A stretch of DNA of 64,000 nucleotides, taken from contig NC_061800.1 of assembly GCF_021462225.1 (NCBI RefSeq), positions 7,075,814 through 7,139,813 of the forward strand, given 5' to 3'. The stretch's first letter is position 1, and each line of letters starts with the position of its first letter. Below, one piece after another: positions 1 to 10,800 of this stretch. Source of the DNA: Girardinichthys multiradiatus. Taxonomy: Eukaryota > Chordata > Actinopteri > Cyprinodontiformes > Goodeidae. Below the pieces are notes generated by a model. It did no database searches. It was not told the DNA's origin and was given only the letters and a program-made list of their open reading frames with translations. Position numbers and translations under genes: made by a program.

Positions 1-169
1 TGATCAAATGTAATATTTACCTCTTTAGAAATATAAATAGGCATTTATGCTCTAAGAAAAATATTAGAAAGAGATAAAAACCTGTTAATGTAAACTTTTT
101 GAATGGTTCTTTTTTGACTTTGTACTCAATTCGCTATCTGTGCTCTCAGATAAGAGTTGTTTTGCTGAC

Positions 170-1165
170 ACATTTTCCAACTGAAGCAGTAGGTCTATGC
201 AGCTCCTCCAGAGTCACCTTTCATCTTTGACTAACATTCTCCTTTGCTAAGTTTTTTGTTTAGTTTAGGTGGACATCTATTTGTTGATATGTTTGCGGTT
301 GTACCATACATATTTCCAGATGGCGGTTTGAACAGAACTCTGTGAGAAGTTCAAAGCTTGGGATATTATTTTAGAACTTAACTCTGCTTTAAATTTCTCC
401 AGAACTTTCTCCCTGACCCATCTGCTGAGTACCTTGGTCCTTATTATGCTGTTTGTTCACTGATGTTCTCTAACAAACCTCTGAGGCCTACTTAGAATAG
501 CTGGGTTTATACTGAGATTCAGTTACACACAGTTGGACTCTGTTGGCTAATTATGAGATTTCTGAGGCCAGGTGGTTGCACTGGATTTTATATGGGATGT
601 CAAAGTGAAGGGGGTTGTATATTTTGCATACCACAACTTTAAGATTTTTCTTTTCTAAAGAACAATTTGAATAGCATATATCAATTTCCTTCCACCTCAC
701 AATTATGCTGTACTTTGTGGTGTTGGTCACATCCATCCATTTATCTTCTATACCCACTTCTTCATACAGGGTTGCGGGGGGAGCTGGATCCTTTCTCCAG
801 CAGTCTACGAGCGAAAGGCGGGATACACCCTGGACAGGTTTCCAGTCCATCGCAGGGCAACACAAAGGACAAACAACCATGCACACACTCATTCACACCT
901 ATGGGCAATTTAGAGAGACCAATTCACCCAACAGTCATGTTGAACTGTGGGAGGAAACCGGAGTACCTGGAGAGATCCCACACATGCACGGGGAGAACAT
1001 ACAAACTTCATGCAGAAAGACCCCCAGCCGGGAATCCAACCCAGGACCTTCCGTACAGCTCTCTATCACATAAAATCCCAATTAAATATATTTAGGTTTA
1101 TGGTTGTAATGTGACAAACAGTGAAAACGTTCTTGGGTTATGAATACTTTTGCAAAGCACTGTAA
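170..1165 (-). mobile_element. Decayed Tc1-like transposon, interrupted by a SINE
   Basis: The segments 170-715 and 1065-1165 carry the minus-strand signature of an old fish Tc1 family: AGCTCCTCCAGAGTCACC near 200, the TCTAACAAACCTCTGAGGC block near 470-490 (also found at 3895-3915 and 24595-24620), and a right end resembling TTTTGCAAAGCACTGTA at 1150-1163. No transposase frame survives. A tRNA-derived SINE splits the copy, with TCACAT on both sides. It lies in ccdc80 intron sequence left of exon 5. Confidence 0.6.
724..1064 (-). mobile_element. tRNA-derived SINE, copy 1
   Basis: Minus-strand copy of the dispersed fish SINE also seen at 3447, 17041 and 56945. Shared blocks are a TTATCTTCTATACC-type tail, ACACCCTGGACAGG, CAGTCCATCGCAGGGCAACA, a CATTCACACCTA block, and the GGGGAGAACAT and CATGCAGAAAGACCCCC blocks near the RNA polymerase III head. 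The head is partial. A 6-bp TCACAT on each side suggests insertion into the Tc1 remnant. Open frames over this stretch are shadows. Confidence 0.75.
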
Positions 1166-3330
1166 CTCAGATTACAAACAAATGATGTAAAATGATTTGG
1201 CAGATAGATACTTGAAGTAGATAAATACATGGAGTTATACATGTTCTCTGCTGCTGACTTCAAGACAATGTTGCATTAAAGGATGTATCTGGCATGATAG
1301 CAAGGCTAACTGCTGGGAACAGTGAGATGGGAGGCTGCACTGTAAATCACAGACAAACTCCACAAAGACCAGCTCCGGGATCAGGCCGGATCAGATGAGA
1401 AGGACTGTAGCTGGCTTTTGTACAGGCCTAAGAAGTAAAAGCCTTTAATCAGACCTCCCATCCCAGATGTGTGCATGAGACGGAGACCGCAGTACAGTGT
1501 ATTTTGGTGACTGGCTACCCACTCTGTTGGGTAGTGTGCAATCATATCAGCAAAGCTCAACAGAAATTCAGACTTTGTGGACTGAAGTACAGAAAAAACC
1601 CACCATGAAATCCAACTTAAAGGTAGGCTTACCCACCCATAGAACAGGCTATGTTCACACTGTTTTGCCACTTTTCATGTCTGTCCCTCAGAGAGCATTA
1701 CTTTACCATGACTTATACCTAGTTTTTATTCTGAAATTCTTAAAATGCTACAAGTTTAGAAGGTGATTTTTCTTTCCTAAAATAGGTGTGTCAAAACAAT
1801 ATAGCTGTCCTGATAGCATGAGTAATCCAAAACATCACACCGAACCTTCAGCCTGGAAGTGGAAGGAGGAAACTGCTGCTAAGTTGAATCAGTGGTGGGG
1901 GCGGTGGGTGACGTAAGCTCAGCCCTTTTTCCAGCATTCCATCTGGATGAAACCTCACTGATATGAGGAGAGACAGATGAGTAAAGTGGCTTTGCTTGTC
2001 ATTAAATAAACGTAAACTGACCAACTCTGAGGTTTTGAGAAACCCTGAAAATGTCTAAAAAGTGCCTGGAGTTTTCCAAGCACAAATGACACAGCAGGTC
2101 CTTCAAAAACTGTTTTTCTAATTTAAAGCAAAGCATGAGTAGCTTCATAGCACAGGGTTACACTGCTTTAGTGAGTGTTGCTGTAGAGATTTCTGACACT
2201 GGAAGCTTGTTTATTCGCTCCACAGGCAGAATGGAACTCCACACAGCTACATGCCGGCATTGTATGATTGTGAAACATAATACCTTCACTGGTATTCTCA
2301 CGGAATCTTTCAAATTTAAAAATGTTGTTTGCTAGTTTTGATACTCTGACCGCCGACAAGAAGAAGAAGCCGCTGAACACCAAATAGAAGTGTGCGCCTA
2401 ACTATGAACAGTGTGCACAGGTGATCGAAAGTGAGGCTTAACTTTAATTAAAAAACAATAAGCAATAAGATTATATTATGCAAAGGAGGAAGTACGACCA
2501 ACATGATTAAACACCTTGGATTCAGGCTGTAGAAGTAACAGGGTGTCCCTTCATTGACATGCTGCGCCAGTGTTACACCAGCTCCAAAACTCAGCCTAGC
2601 ATTGCAATGCAGTCAGAACCAAAGCAGCATAAAGCTAGCTAAAAAGTTACACCCAACCAATCATGGTGGGTCATCTCCAATGCAAATACCCAGCTAAGGT
2701 TAGCTGGGTAATGTTTTTTTCCATAGAAAAGCAACCTGAAATTGCTAACGTTAGTCAGACACTTGACCCAACTCCGCAATGTGCTACTCTATCCTCGTTT
2801 TCTCAAATTTAATGCATTCAAGCTTCTTCTACACCCAGCAAACGTGGGCTCTCCACTGCAGGAGACACCATGAGTCCAGAGCGCTCACACATGCTGCCTG
2901 AGAAGGCAGATATGATAAATTTTCCTCAACAGGAACATTCCTGAATCCTGATTTTATACTATACCTGCTGCTAATCTGGACTGGGTTCTACAAGCTGTTC
3001 TTTTTGTTTTTTGATATTGTGCACCTGGTTAGTCCATCAGGTGGAGCTCAGTAACGTGTGAGTACCTGCAGACACTGGATATGTAAATGTGTATAAGAAG
3101 GTTTTCAAAAATAAAGCTCATGTGTGAAAGTGTACCCCTGTGAAAAGAAAATTCATAATATTTATATTCAGGTTCATAGGTTTCATATTTATATACTGGC
3201 TAAAAATAATGCCTGTGAAATTCATAGTAAAGTTCAAAAAAAGTTCACAGAATTAAAATTTATAGGGAAGTTCAAAGTATTTCCTCCAGAAAAAACTCTA
3301 GCTAGCTAGCTCATTTAAAGGGAGTTTTCC
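1166..3330. other. ccdc80 intron sequence, no recognised gene
   Basis: AT-rich non-coding sequence in the intron left of exon 5. Short open frames on both strands lack homology or codon bias that I recognise. A perfect 11-bp inverted repeat with a 2-base spacer lies at 2687-2710. Confidence 0.4.
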
Positions 3331-3333
3331 ATT

Positions 3334-3443
3334 CCACTGTTGCTGCATCTGTATCTTAATGATTTAATTGAAATGACTTTGTGAAGTGCCTTGAGACATG
3401 TGTTATGAATTGGCGCTATATAAATAAAACTGAACTGAATTAA
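3334..3443 (+). mobile_element. L2-type LINE 3' tail fragment
   Basis: About 110 bases matching the extreme 3' end of the L2 elements elsewhere here: TTTGTGAAGTGCCTTGAGAC, then TGAATTGGCGCTATATAAAT and a CTGAACTGAATT tail. Heavily 5'-truncated, typical of LINE insertions. It abuts a SINE. Confidence 0.7.
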
Positions 3444-3446
3444 ACC

Positions 3447-3690
3447 ATGGCTGCACCGTGGCGCAGTTGGTAGCACTGTTGCCTTGCAGCAAGAAGGTCA
3501 TGGGTTTGATTGCCAGCCGTGGGTCTTTCTGCATGGAGTTTGCATGTTCTCCCCGTGCATGCGTGGGTTCTCACCGGGTACTCTGACTTCCTCCCACAGT
3601 CCAAAGACATGCTTGTTAGGTTAATTGGTCACTCCAAATTGCCCTTAGGTGTATGAATGAGTGTGTGCATGGTTGTTTGTATGCTGCCCT
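3447..3690 (+). mobile_element. tRNA-derived SINE, copy 2 (3' truncated)
   Basis: Begins GGCTGCACCGTGGCGCAGTT (A-box-like) and has a B-box-like GGGTTTGATTGCC at 3502-3514, followed by the GGAGTTTGCATGTTCTCCCC block and TTAGGTTAATTGGTC. It stops after CTGCCCTGTGA, so the 3' third is missing. Promoter boxes are in the right order for a pol III SINE. Confidence 0.75.
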
Positions 3691-3839
3691 GTGAATTAAA
3701 CTATGTAAATATTTTTGACGCAGCCTCTGAAAAGAGTCGGAATTGAAAATTGACAGAAACTGGAATCAAAACAACTAACCAAAATCGTTCAAATTCAAAC
3801 GATGCCCAACCCAAAGTGCAACTAATTGCTTTGAGAGGT

Positions 3840-4080
3840 AAATAAAGTTCACTTGTTGGCAATTTAATCTCAGTTTACTTCCAGCTGTTCTTTGAAAGCC
3901 TCAGAGGTTTGTTAGAGAACTTTAGTGAACAAACAGCATCATGAAGACCAAGTGGCTTACTGGGACTCCAGCCATGGATTACAACGTAGATGAACATGGT
4001 CTCTGAACTGTACACAAAGGCCGGTATAAACTTTTCTACACCTTCCAGTATCACGCTAATCAACGCCTAACCCAGCCCAG
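3840..4080 (+). mobile_element. Fragment of an old Tc1-like element
   Basis: Contains GCCTCAGAGGTTTGTTAGAG and CAAACAGCATCATGAAGACC, which recur (either strand) at 450-490, 24560-24620, 40360-40400 and 43970-44010 as the region between the left TIR and the transposase in an old Tc1 family. No coding remnant is visible. Confidence 0.5.
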
Positions 4081-4599
4081 GAAAAGGAGGAGTCATAGCT
4101 GACTCCCCATGACGGCATTCAGTCTGAACAAAAACACCATGTTCCAACATGGAACGTCTTCCCCGCAAACCTTAAGCGAGGATTGGACAGGAGAGGCAGC
4201 GCTCGTGAATGTGTCCTTGCAGCTGAAGGTGTTTAAACTCGCGAGTGAGTATAAGACTACTATCCTTGAAAAATCCTTGAATCTAGGAGTGACTATGACC
4301 AGATGGCTGAATACCTGATCATGTGCATACAAAGTTAAATATGACCTGTTGCTCAAGAAGCTCTAGCAATCATACAAATAGGTATTATTTAGTTCACGCA
4401 CTGCTCTACTACTCTTTGAGAGGTTACAGAAGCAACCAGAAGCCCCTGTCCCTAATTGAAGCACTTTTTTCCCCTGCCTAAAAGAGGACAGCGTAGGAGC
4501 CGCTAGCTCTGCACTCGCCCAGTGTGCTGACCCAGCCTAAGCTACCCACCTAGTGGTTACGGAGCAGCTGTAAAAGTCCTTTGTTCTGTCCACACAAGG

Positions 4600-5865
4600 C
4601 TGGATGACTTTCCTTCTCAACTCTTCTCAACCTTTTCCTCAGCATGGTTCACGTAAAAGGTTGTGTTTTGGGCGGAGAACTTAATTTAGCATGAAATAAT
4701 GTGAATAATGTTTATTTCATGACATTTGGTTTTTGTTTGTGTTGAGAAAACTGAGCTATCTAAGTGCTAGCAGACTAGCTGCTCAGCTAATGATTTGTTT
4801 TGTGTTGTGTTTTAAAGTTAAGACAACTTTATTTAAAGGGTGTTTTTTTTAAATACAGATCAGCCCTAACGTGCCGTCTCATGCATTTTAATCCCTTTTT
4901 TAATGGTATTTTAAAGGTACATGTTTGACTTTAAAGGAGTGGTAACAAGCTATAAGTTTCCTTTGTTAGCTCCATTCGCTAACAGCTAAGGCTAAACACC
5001 TGACTCAGGTGAGGGTTAGTTAAGAGTTAAGGTTGTTAGCTTCCAATTTAGGAAATAATATTTCATTGAATATTATTTTACTAATGGTAATTGCTAATTA
5101 AACACTATTAAGAATAATTGATCCAGAAGGGTGGTTGGTTCTTATTCAAACTAATCTTCCCTTACATATTTTAATATTTCCTTAAATATTATTGCACTAA
5201 ACAAAGACAGCTAACTGAACACTATTGAAAGTTAATTATCCAGAAGGTTGATTGTATTCAGCAAATCATTCTTTAAAACATTATTTTACTAAAATAATAT
5301 TTTATCTGTTCTTTGTGAATGGTTATTTGAAGGTACACCAATAATCATCTAAGTTAGTTCCAAGAACAACTTAACTTAATTTCCAGACTCTTCAAGATAA
5401 TCCTTGGTTCTCAAACATAAATAACATTGAATGGTAATGTAGCATCACTCTATTGGTCATGGTTTTTAACCATCTTTGATTCACTTGTACATTTTGTATA
5501 TAGTTCAGTGGTTTTCCTTATTCTTTCATTCTGCTTGATAGTTTAGTTGTATTGTTCTAGTAAAGAGTTTGTTGATTGAAATATGTGTGACATTTAGTTG
5601 ACCTATTTTTGTAAATAAATTCTAATATTTTAGGAAATTGTGTGAATTTATTCCATGTGTGTGCAGTTTTGCCTTTCAGTGATGCCAGAGCTCGTTTCAC
5701 CCTTTTCTCTATTATCCTAATACGACCGCCTAATTGGACTGGTATTCACAGAACAAAACTTTCACAGAACAAAACTTCACAGTGTTGTGACTTACAACCA
5801 TGGATTTCAACAATAAACTCCGGTTCGAACATTTCTGGAACTTTCAAAATAAATGGCATTTAACT
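4600..5865 (+). repeat. Unclassified AT-rich dispersed repeat, copy 1
   Basis: About 70% similar by eye to 6400-7600 and 52660-53670, all in the same orientation. Landmarks in order: TTTAAAGTTAAGACAACTTT, a TTTTAAAGGTA block, ACTAAAATAATATTTTATCT, TTCAAGATAATCCTTGGTTC, GTAATGTAGCATCACTC, a TTGTTGATTGAAATATG block and GGTATTCACAGAACAAAAC. It carries no coding capacity that I recognise. It could be a solo LTR-like or nonautonomous element, but I could not define termini or a target duplication. Confidence 0.6.
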
Positions 5866-6395
5866 GACTTCCAGCACAACTCCGAAGGGGGAAGGGGGGT
5901 TAGCAGAGGACTTCCCATGATGCCACTGCCCGCATAAGACCCCCACCTTTCCACAAGTCTTTCTCTTCCACACCGATGACCATCGGGATAGGAGGGAAAC
6001 AAAGCGCACTGATGTCTTTTGCTGGATCCAAAGCCATACAATCATCGATCATATGCAAAGTTAAGTAGAATGAAATACTGTCTGTGTATCCGGTATTTTC
6101 ATTCATGAACGGGGAAATTAAGGTGTAAGAGTTGCTTACCTTTTCTCTCCGAAGCCCCCGCAGAAGCAAAACTGTGTCGCAGAGAAATCCCCGGCAGAGA
6201 AGCTGTTTCTACAAGCCGAGTCTGAAGGAAAGACCACGGCCTGCAAAACCGTGTTTACGATAACGAACAGCTGGTTGACGGACCGAACGAGCCGCCCAGC
6301 TCTCCGGAGCTAATCCTATTGTTCATAGAGCGAACGCAGAGGTTAGCTGAAAGCTAACCGCTTGTTGACTGTGGACGTTTCTTCGAACTTCATCG
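5866..6395. other. Segment between two repeat copies, with possible splice donor
   Basis: GC-richer than its neighbours. On the minus strand a CGGAGAGAAAAG|GTAAGC at about 6145-6130 looks like an exon end, but no recognisable protein precedes it. It may be internal sequence of a larger element whose two ends are the flanking repeats. Confidence 0.3.
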
Positions 6396-6399
6396 TCCT

Positions 6400-7600
6400 T
6401 GAACAACATTTCCTCACCATGGTCAGAGGTTAGGTTTGGGCAGATTAACAGTTAGGATGAAATAATCTGAACGTTTTCATTCTATGAAGTTTTGTTTTTG
6501 TGGAACCTGGCTATCTTAGTGCTAGTAGGCTAGCTACGGCAAGTGCCGGTTTTGTGTTCTTTGTATGTTTTAAAGTTAAGATAAACTTTATTTAAAGGGT
6601 GGTTTTAAACTGAACATTGCTCATAACGCATTTTAACCCTTTTATTAACCCTGGTATTTTAAAGGTATGTGTTGATTCTGGTGCTAAGCTATCCGCTTCT
6701 TTGTTAGCTTAACGGCTAACCGGAAAGAACACCTGGTTACTACAGATAGCATGCTACAGATAGCATGCTAGCACTAAGACTATTCAACAGAAAGGTTGTT
6801 GGTTTTCCAGCTAGTGAATAATAGTCCCTGAACATCATTTACTAGATTTGATAACTAAGTAAACACCATTAAGCCCCATTTCTTCAGAAAGATTTGGCTC
6901 TTTTCCAAAATACCCCCTTAATAATATTTCTTCAAATATTATTTTAATAAATAAAGGCAGTTAATTAGACACCGTTGAGAATTAGTCATCCAAGAGGTTG
7001 GTCTTATTCAGCAGATCATTATTTAAAACATTATTTTATTAAAATAATATTTTATCTGATCTTGCATTGTGAATGGTTGTCTAAATGTTGCTGATTATTG
7101 CCTAAATTAGTTCCAAAACTAACTTAACTTCATTTCCAGGTTCTTCAAGATAATCCTTGGTTCTCAAACATAAACATTGCATGCTAATGTTGCATCACTC
7201 TTTTTGGTCATGATTTCCAATCATCTTTAATCAACTTGTTTATATTGTACATAGCTCATTAGTCTTCCCTTTTCTTTAATTCTGCTTGGTAGTTTAGTTG
7301 GATGGTTTTAGCATAGTAAAGAGTTTGTTGATTGAAATATGTTTGACTTTGAGTTGACTTATTTTTGTTAATAAATTCTTGTATTTTAAGAAATTGTGTG
7401 AATTCATTCCATACATGTGCAGAGTTTATGCTGTTCAATAATGTCAGAGCTCGTCTCACACCTTTCTATTGTGTCCTAATACCATCGCTTTACTGGGCTG
7501 GCATTCACAGGACAACCCTTAACAGACCGAAATATGATTTGATAAAATATTAATATTAAATATTAAATAATATTCTCAGATTCATAATTACAACAACAGA
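6400..7600 (+). repeat. Unclassified AT-rich dispersed repeat, copy 2
   Basis: Same landmarks and order as the copy at 4600-5865, and closer to the third copy at 52660-53670, with which it shares the distal AT-rich ATTAAATATTAAATAAT tail. It includes a 14-bp tandem duplication (ACAGATAGCATGCT twice, about 6741-6768). It ends about 130 bases from ccdc80 exon 5. Confidence 0.65.
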
Positions 7601-7732
7601 CTGAATTATTATTTAATAAAATATTAAATAATCATAATAATAATTACAACAAGCTGTTTGTCGCATCAGCTCCATTAAATACTTGAAATGTGGCAAGCTC
7701 TAATTACGAGAATTCCATATAGAGGAGCTCAC

Positions 7733-7889
7733 CTATCTGATAGTGGTCGATTTTCATGGTGGAGTTGGTTAGGGAGCCAAAGATGGTGATGATGGAAACT
7801 TTCCTGATAGCCATCTCACACACAGACTCCAGGTACTCATCCCTCTGCTGAACATACATTCTGTTCTCCTCACTGGGAGATGTAATCAG
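7733..7889 (-). CDS. ccdc80: ccdc80 coding exon 5: core of P-DUDES domain 2
   Basis: 157 bases, 52 codons plus one base, too short to stand out as an open frame. The acceptor CCTCCAG|CTG (7890-7891) and donor ATAG|GTGAGC (7732-7727) flank LITSPSEENRMYVQQRDEYL, then ESVCEMAIRKVSIITIFG and STMKIDHYQI. This continues the RRRLL of exon 4 directly and is closely similar to the second P-DUDES domain of vertebrate CCDC80. The following exon should complete DNEKPM-like residues. I saw no candidate between 1 and 7727, where repeats dominate, so the gene runs off the left edge. Confidence 0.9.
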
Positions 7890-10800
7890 CTGGAGGGGGA
7901 GGAACAGATAGAGGTTAGGGTATCATGTACATGCCATTAAACACACACACACACTGTGCTGCAGTGGTGATGTTTACGTTAACCTGCAAGAAGTGGAAGG
8001 AGAACTTTTCCCATCCTACTCATAGCAATGCTGCGAAAAGGAATCAAAACAGACACATGAAGTCTGTTAGCACTCAGTTGTGCAGCCTGGGGTGGAGCTG
8101 TGGGATTAATGTTCAGCATTGCAAACTTTTTAGAGTTGTGACAAATTAGAACTTTAGTCATCCAAAAGAATAAATGATTTCATCCCCGAATGCACGGAGA
8201 TGCTTCCTGCTCGCCTCAGTCAGTAAAATGTAATTAAAAACAAGTATGCTTACCAGATGGTGGGACCATTTTGGTTTTCCTAGCATTCTATTTGGGAAAA
8301 CATACTCACTCTGGTTAGAGCTGCTCTTTATGTCAGATCACCTCTTATTCTACATTACTAACAGCTCCGTGTCTAAAGTCTCCCTATACCATTTTACTGT
8401 ACTTTTACTCATTTTCTAGTTCTCCGGGACCGGGTTGCAAGGGCAACAGCTTGGCAGTCTCAGCAGAAATGCCCTCTCCCCAGACACTTCCTCCAGCTCC
8501 TCTGGTGGAAGCCTGAGGCATTCCCAGGCCAGCAAAGTGACATTGCCGCTCCATGGTGTCCTGGGACATCACCTGGGCCTCCTCTACCTGGGATGTGCCT
8601 GGAACACCTCCCGACTTGTCTCAATGGAGGGACAACGGCTCATTCTGAGCTCCCCCTAAATGGCAGAGCTCCTCACCATAGCTCTAAGGGAGTTTCTGGT
8701 CACCCTGCTGAGGAAGCTCATTTCAGGCGCTTGTATACAGGATCTTGTTATTTTGGTCATGACCCAAAGTTTGTGACCCTAGTTGAGGGTAGGAACATAG
8801 ACCAACCAGTAAATCTCTTCACCATAAAGGACTAGCACACCAATCTGTCTGTTGATCTCCCGCTCCATTCTCCCCTTACTCATGAACAAGGCCCCAATAT
8901 ACTTAAAACACCTCCACTTGAGGCAGGAACTACCCTCCAACCTGGAGAGAGCAAGCTACCCATGGTCTTGGACTTACAGGAGCTGATCCTCAACCCCACC
9001 ACTTCACACTTGACTGCGAACCGCCCCGGTGCATGCTGTACTATTTTATTTCAAACAATAATGGCAAACAACCTCACAGCAGGTATCCTGTTGGCTTCAG
9101 TCTTAAATTATAAAAACACAAGCCATAACTCATCACTAACTCACTTCCTAGAGCTGCAAAGCTGGCTTGCAAGTCAGTGCTATGTCTTGCTTGGCAAGTC
9201 AGGGGTGCAACAGAGGCATTTTGACTTCTATTGCCCTCACCACATTGCCCCTTTCACAAAACACATGGAAATGACAAAAATGGGATTATGTTTCTCAACT
9301 GTTTCATGAAATTGGGCCTGATGTGTTTCTTTTCAAGATATTTTAGGCTAGTTCATGTTGTCAGACAGTTTCTGTTTAATTTATTTTTGTTTTCTACAGG
9401 TTAATCAGTAATCAGATCAATTTTCACATAGTACCAGGCTGGTCTGAATAGCTTTTTTCCTTTAAGAAATTAAATGTTACGTATTTTTTAATTGCATTTT
9501 GCATGTACTCGAATTATCTTTGTCTGATATTAAAATTAGTTTATGATCATTTGAGTGTGATTAAAAAATCTAAAGCCGAACAATGTTTCTATTGGGACTA
9601 ATAAAAAAAAGCCATATAATGTTTCATGAGATTAAAAATAGTTCAACAAAAAACTTGGGCTACAACTTGGGAACATTGAAAAAAATGCTACATTACACTC
9701 GATACTACTTAGACATTTGTTTTTCTTGTCGGCACTGCCAAATCTACCCAATTTATAGTGGTCTCGTTAGCTGATATTTAAGTAATCCTACAAATGATCA
9801 ACAGCCCCTGGCTATGAGATATTCTATCTTAATTTCTATAGACAAAGTAATGATGGCAAAGTGCTTCTTGATTTTTTCTGGTGTTTTTTAAGTGATTGGT
9901 GACATGTTACATAATATGTTGAGGTTTATCTAATGGCGTGTGTAGCTATCTTTGCCCAGCAAATAACCCAGTGAAGGAACTACAGTTTTTGATAGCGTGG
10001 TGTTGGCATTATCTGTTGTAATTAGAGATTGCTGCTTGGTTTTATGCAGCTCTTTATATTCTGCATAAAAATTTTTACTTTCATCCACCTGTCATGGGTG
10101 GGTTGATTGATAAGACAACATACTACAATAATTTTTATTAGCAAGAGTTTGATGCACAAGTTCCATTTTATTGTGGATTTTCTGTCTAATCCACACAAGG
10201 CCAAAATTATACATGTGTTTTTAAATAGTTACATACATTCATTTAAATCTTTTAGTAAGTGATTATTCAACGATACCTCTTTAATTGACAAGGCTAGCAT
10301 CCTATACGTTTTTCTGATCCTTGAAACAGTCCCAAATGTCATGAAGTTCTGCAGAAGCATACTAATGATTTATTTTTATTTAAATCAGGTATGTGAACTA
10401 AAGAAACATCTAAAACATACGGGAGAAAGACTCAAACTGTCAGCAAACTGTCACCCTTGGATAGCAGGAAATCTGTTAGTGTGTTTAATTACAACCAAGG
10501 AAGCATCAAGGTGTCTTTAAGTGCCTTTGAACTATAACTACTACTGGAAAGTTAGTGACATGGTCTACAGAGGTAGTTTCCTTTGCTGTGGACTAAGCAG
10601 GAGCAGCTGCTCCATAACCGATACCAGTGAAGAGCTATACTAGAATTAGCAATCGCTCACATGGAAAATGTATGTATTCTGGAAAAAAATGCTTATGGTC
10701 AGACGAGACAAAGCTTGAGCTATTTTGCCAGAATGATAAGAATCATTAATGGAAGAGCCAAGGTAAGGCTTTCAAATCTAAGACCATTGTACCAGCTCTC

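Noticed and set aside
667..1095. Two overlapping ORFs of 122-142 codons
   Set aside because: They lie over a SINE copy; equivalent frames recur at the other SINE copies (17041, 56945), so they are repeat-encoded shadows.
5844..6169. Several minus-strand ORFs of 61-89 codons
   Set aside because: No recognisable domain, mutually overlapping, and located between two repeat copies; only the donor-like site was noted.
1..7727. Search for the remaining ccdc80 exons (end of domain 2, domain 3)
   Set aside because: No segment with splice signals and CCDC80-like codons was found; they are presumed to lie outside the window.
7938..7955. Short CA repeat near exon 5
   Set aside because: Only about 8 units, a common intronic microsatellite with no evident role.
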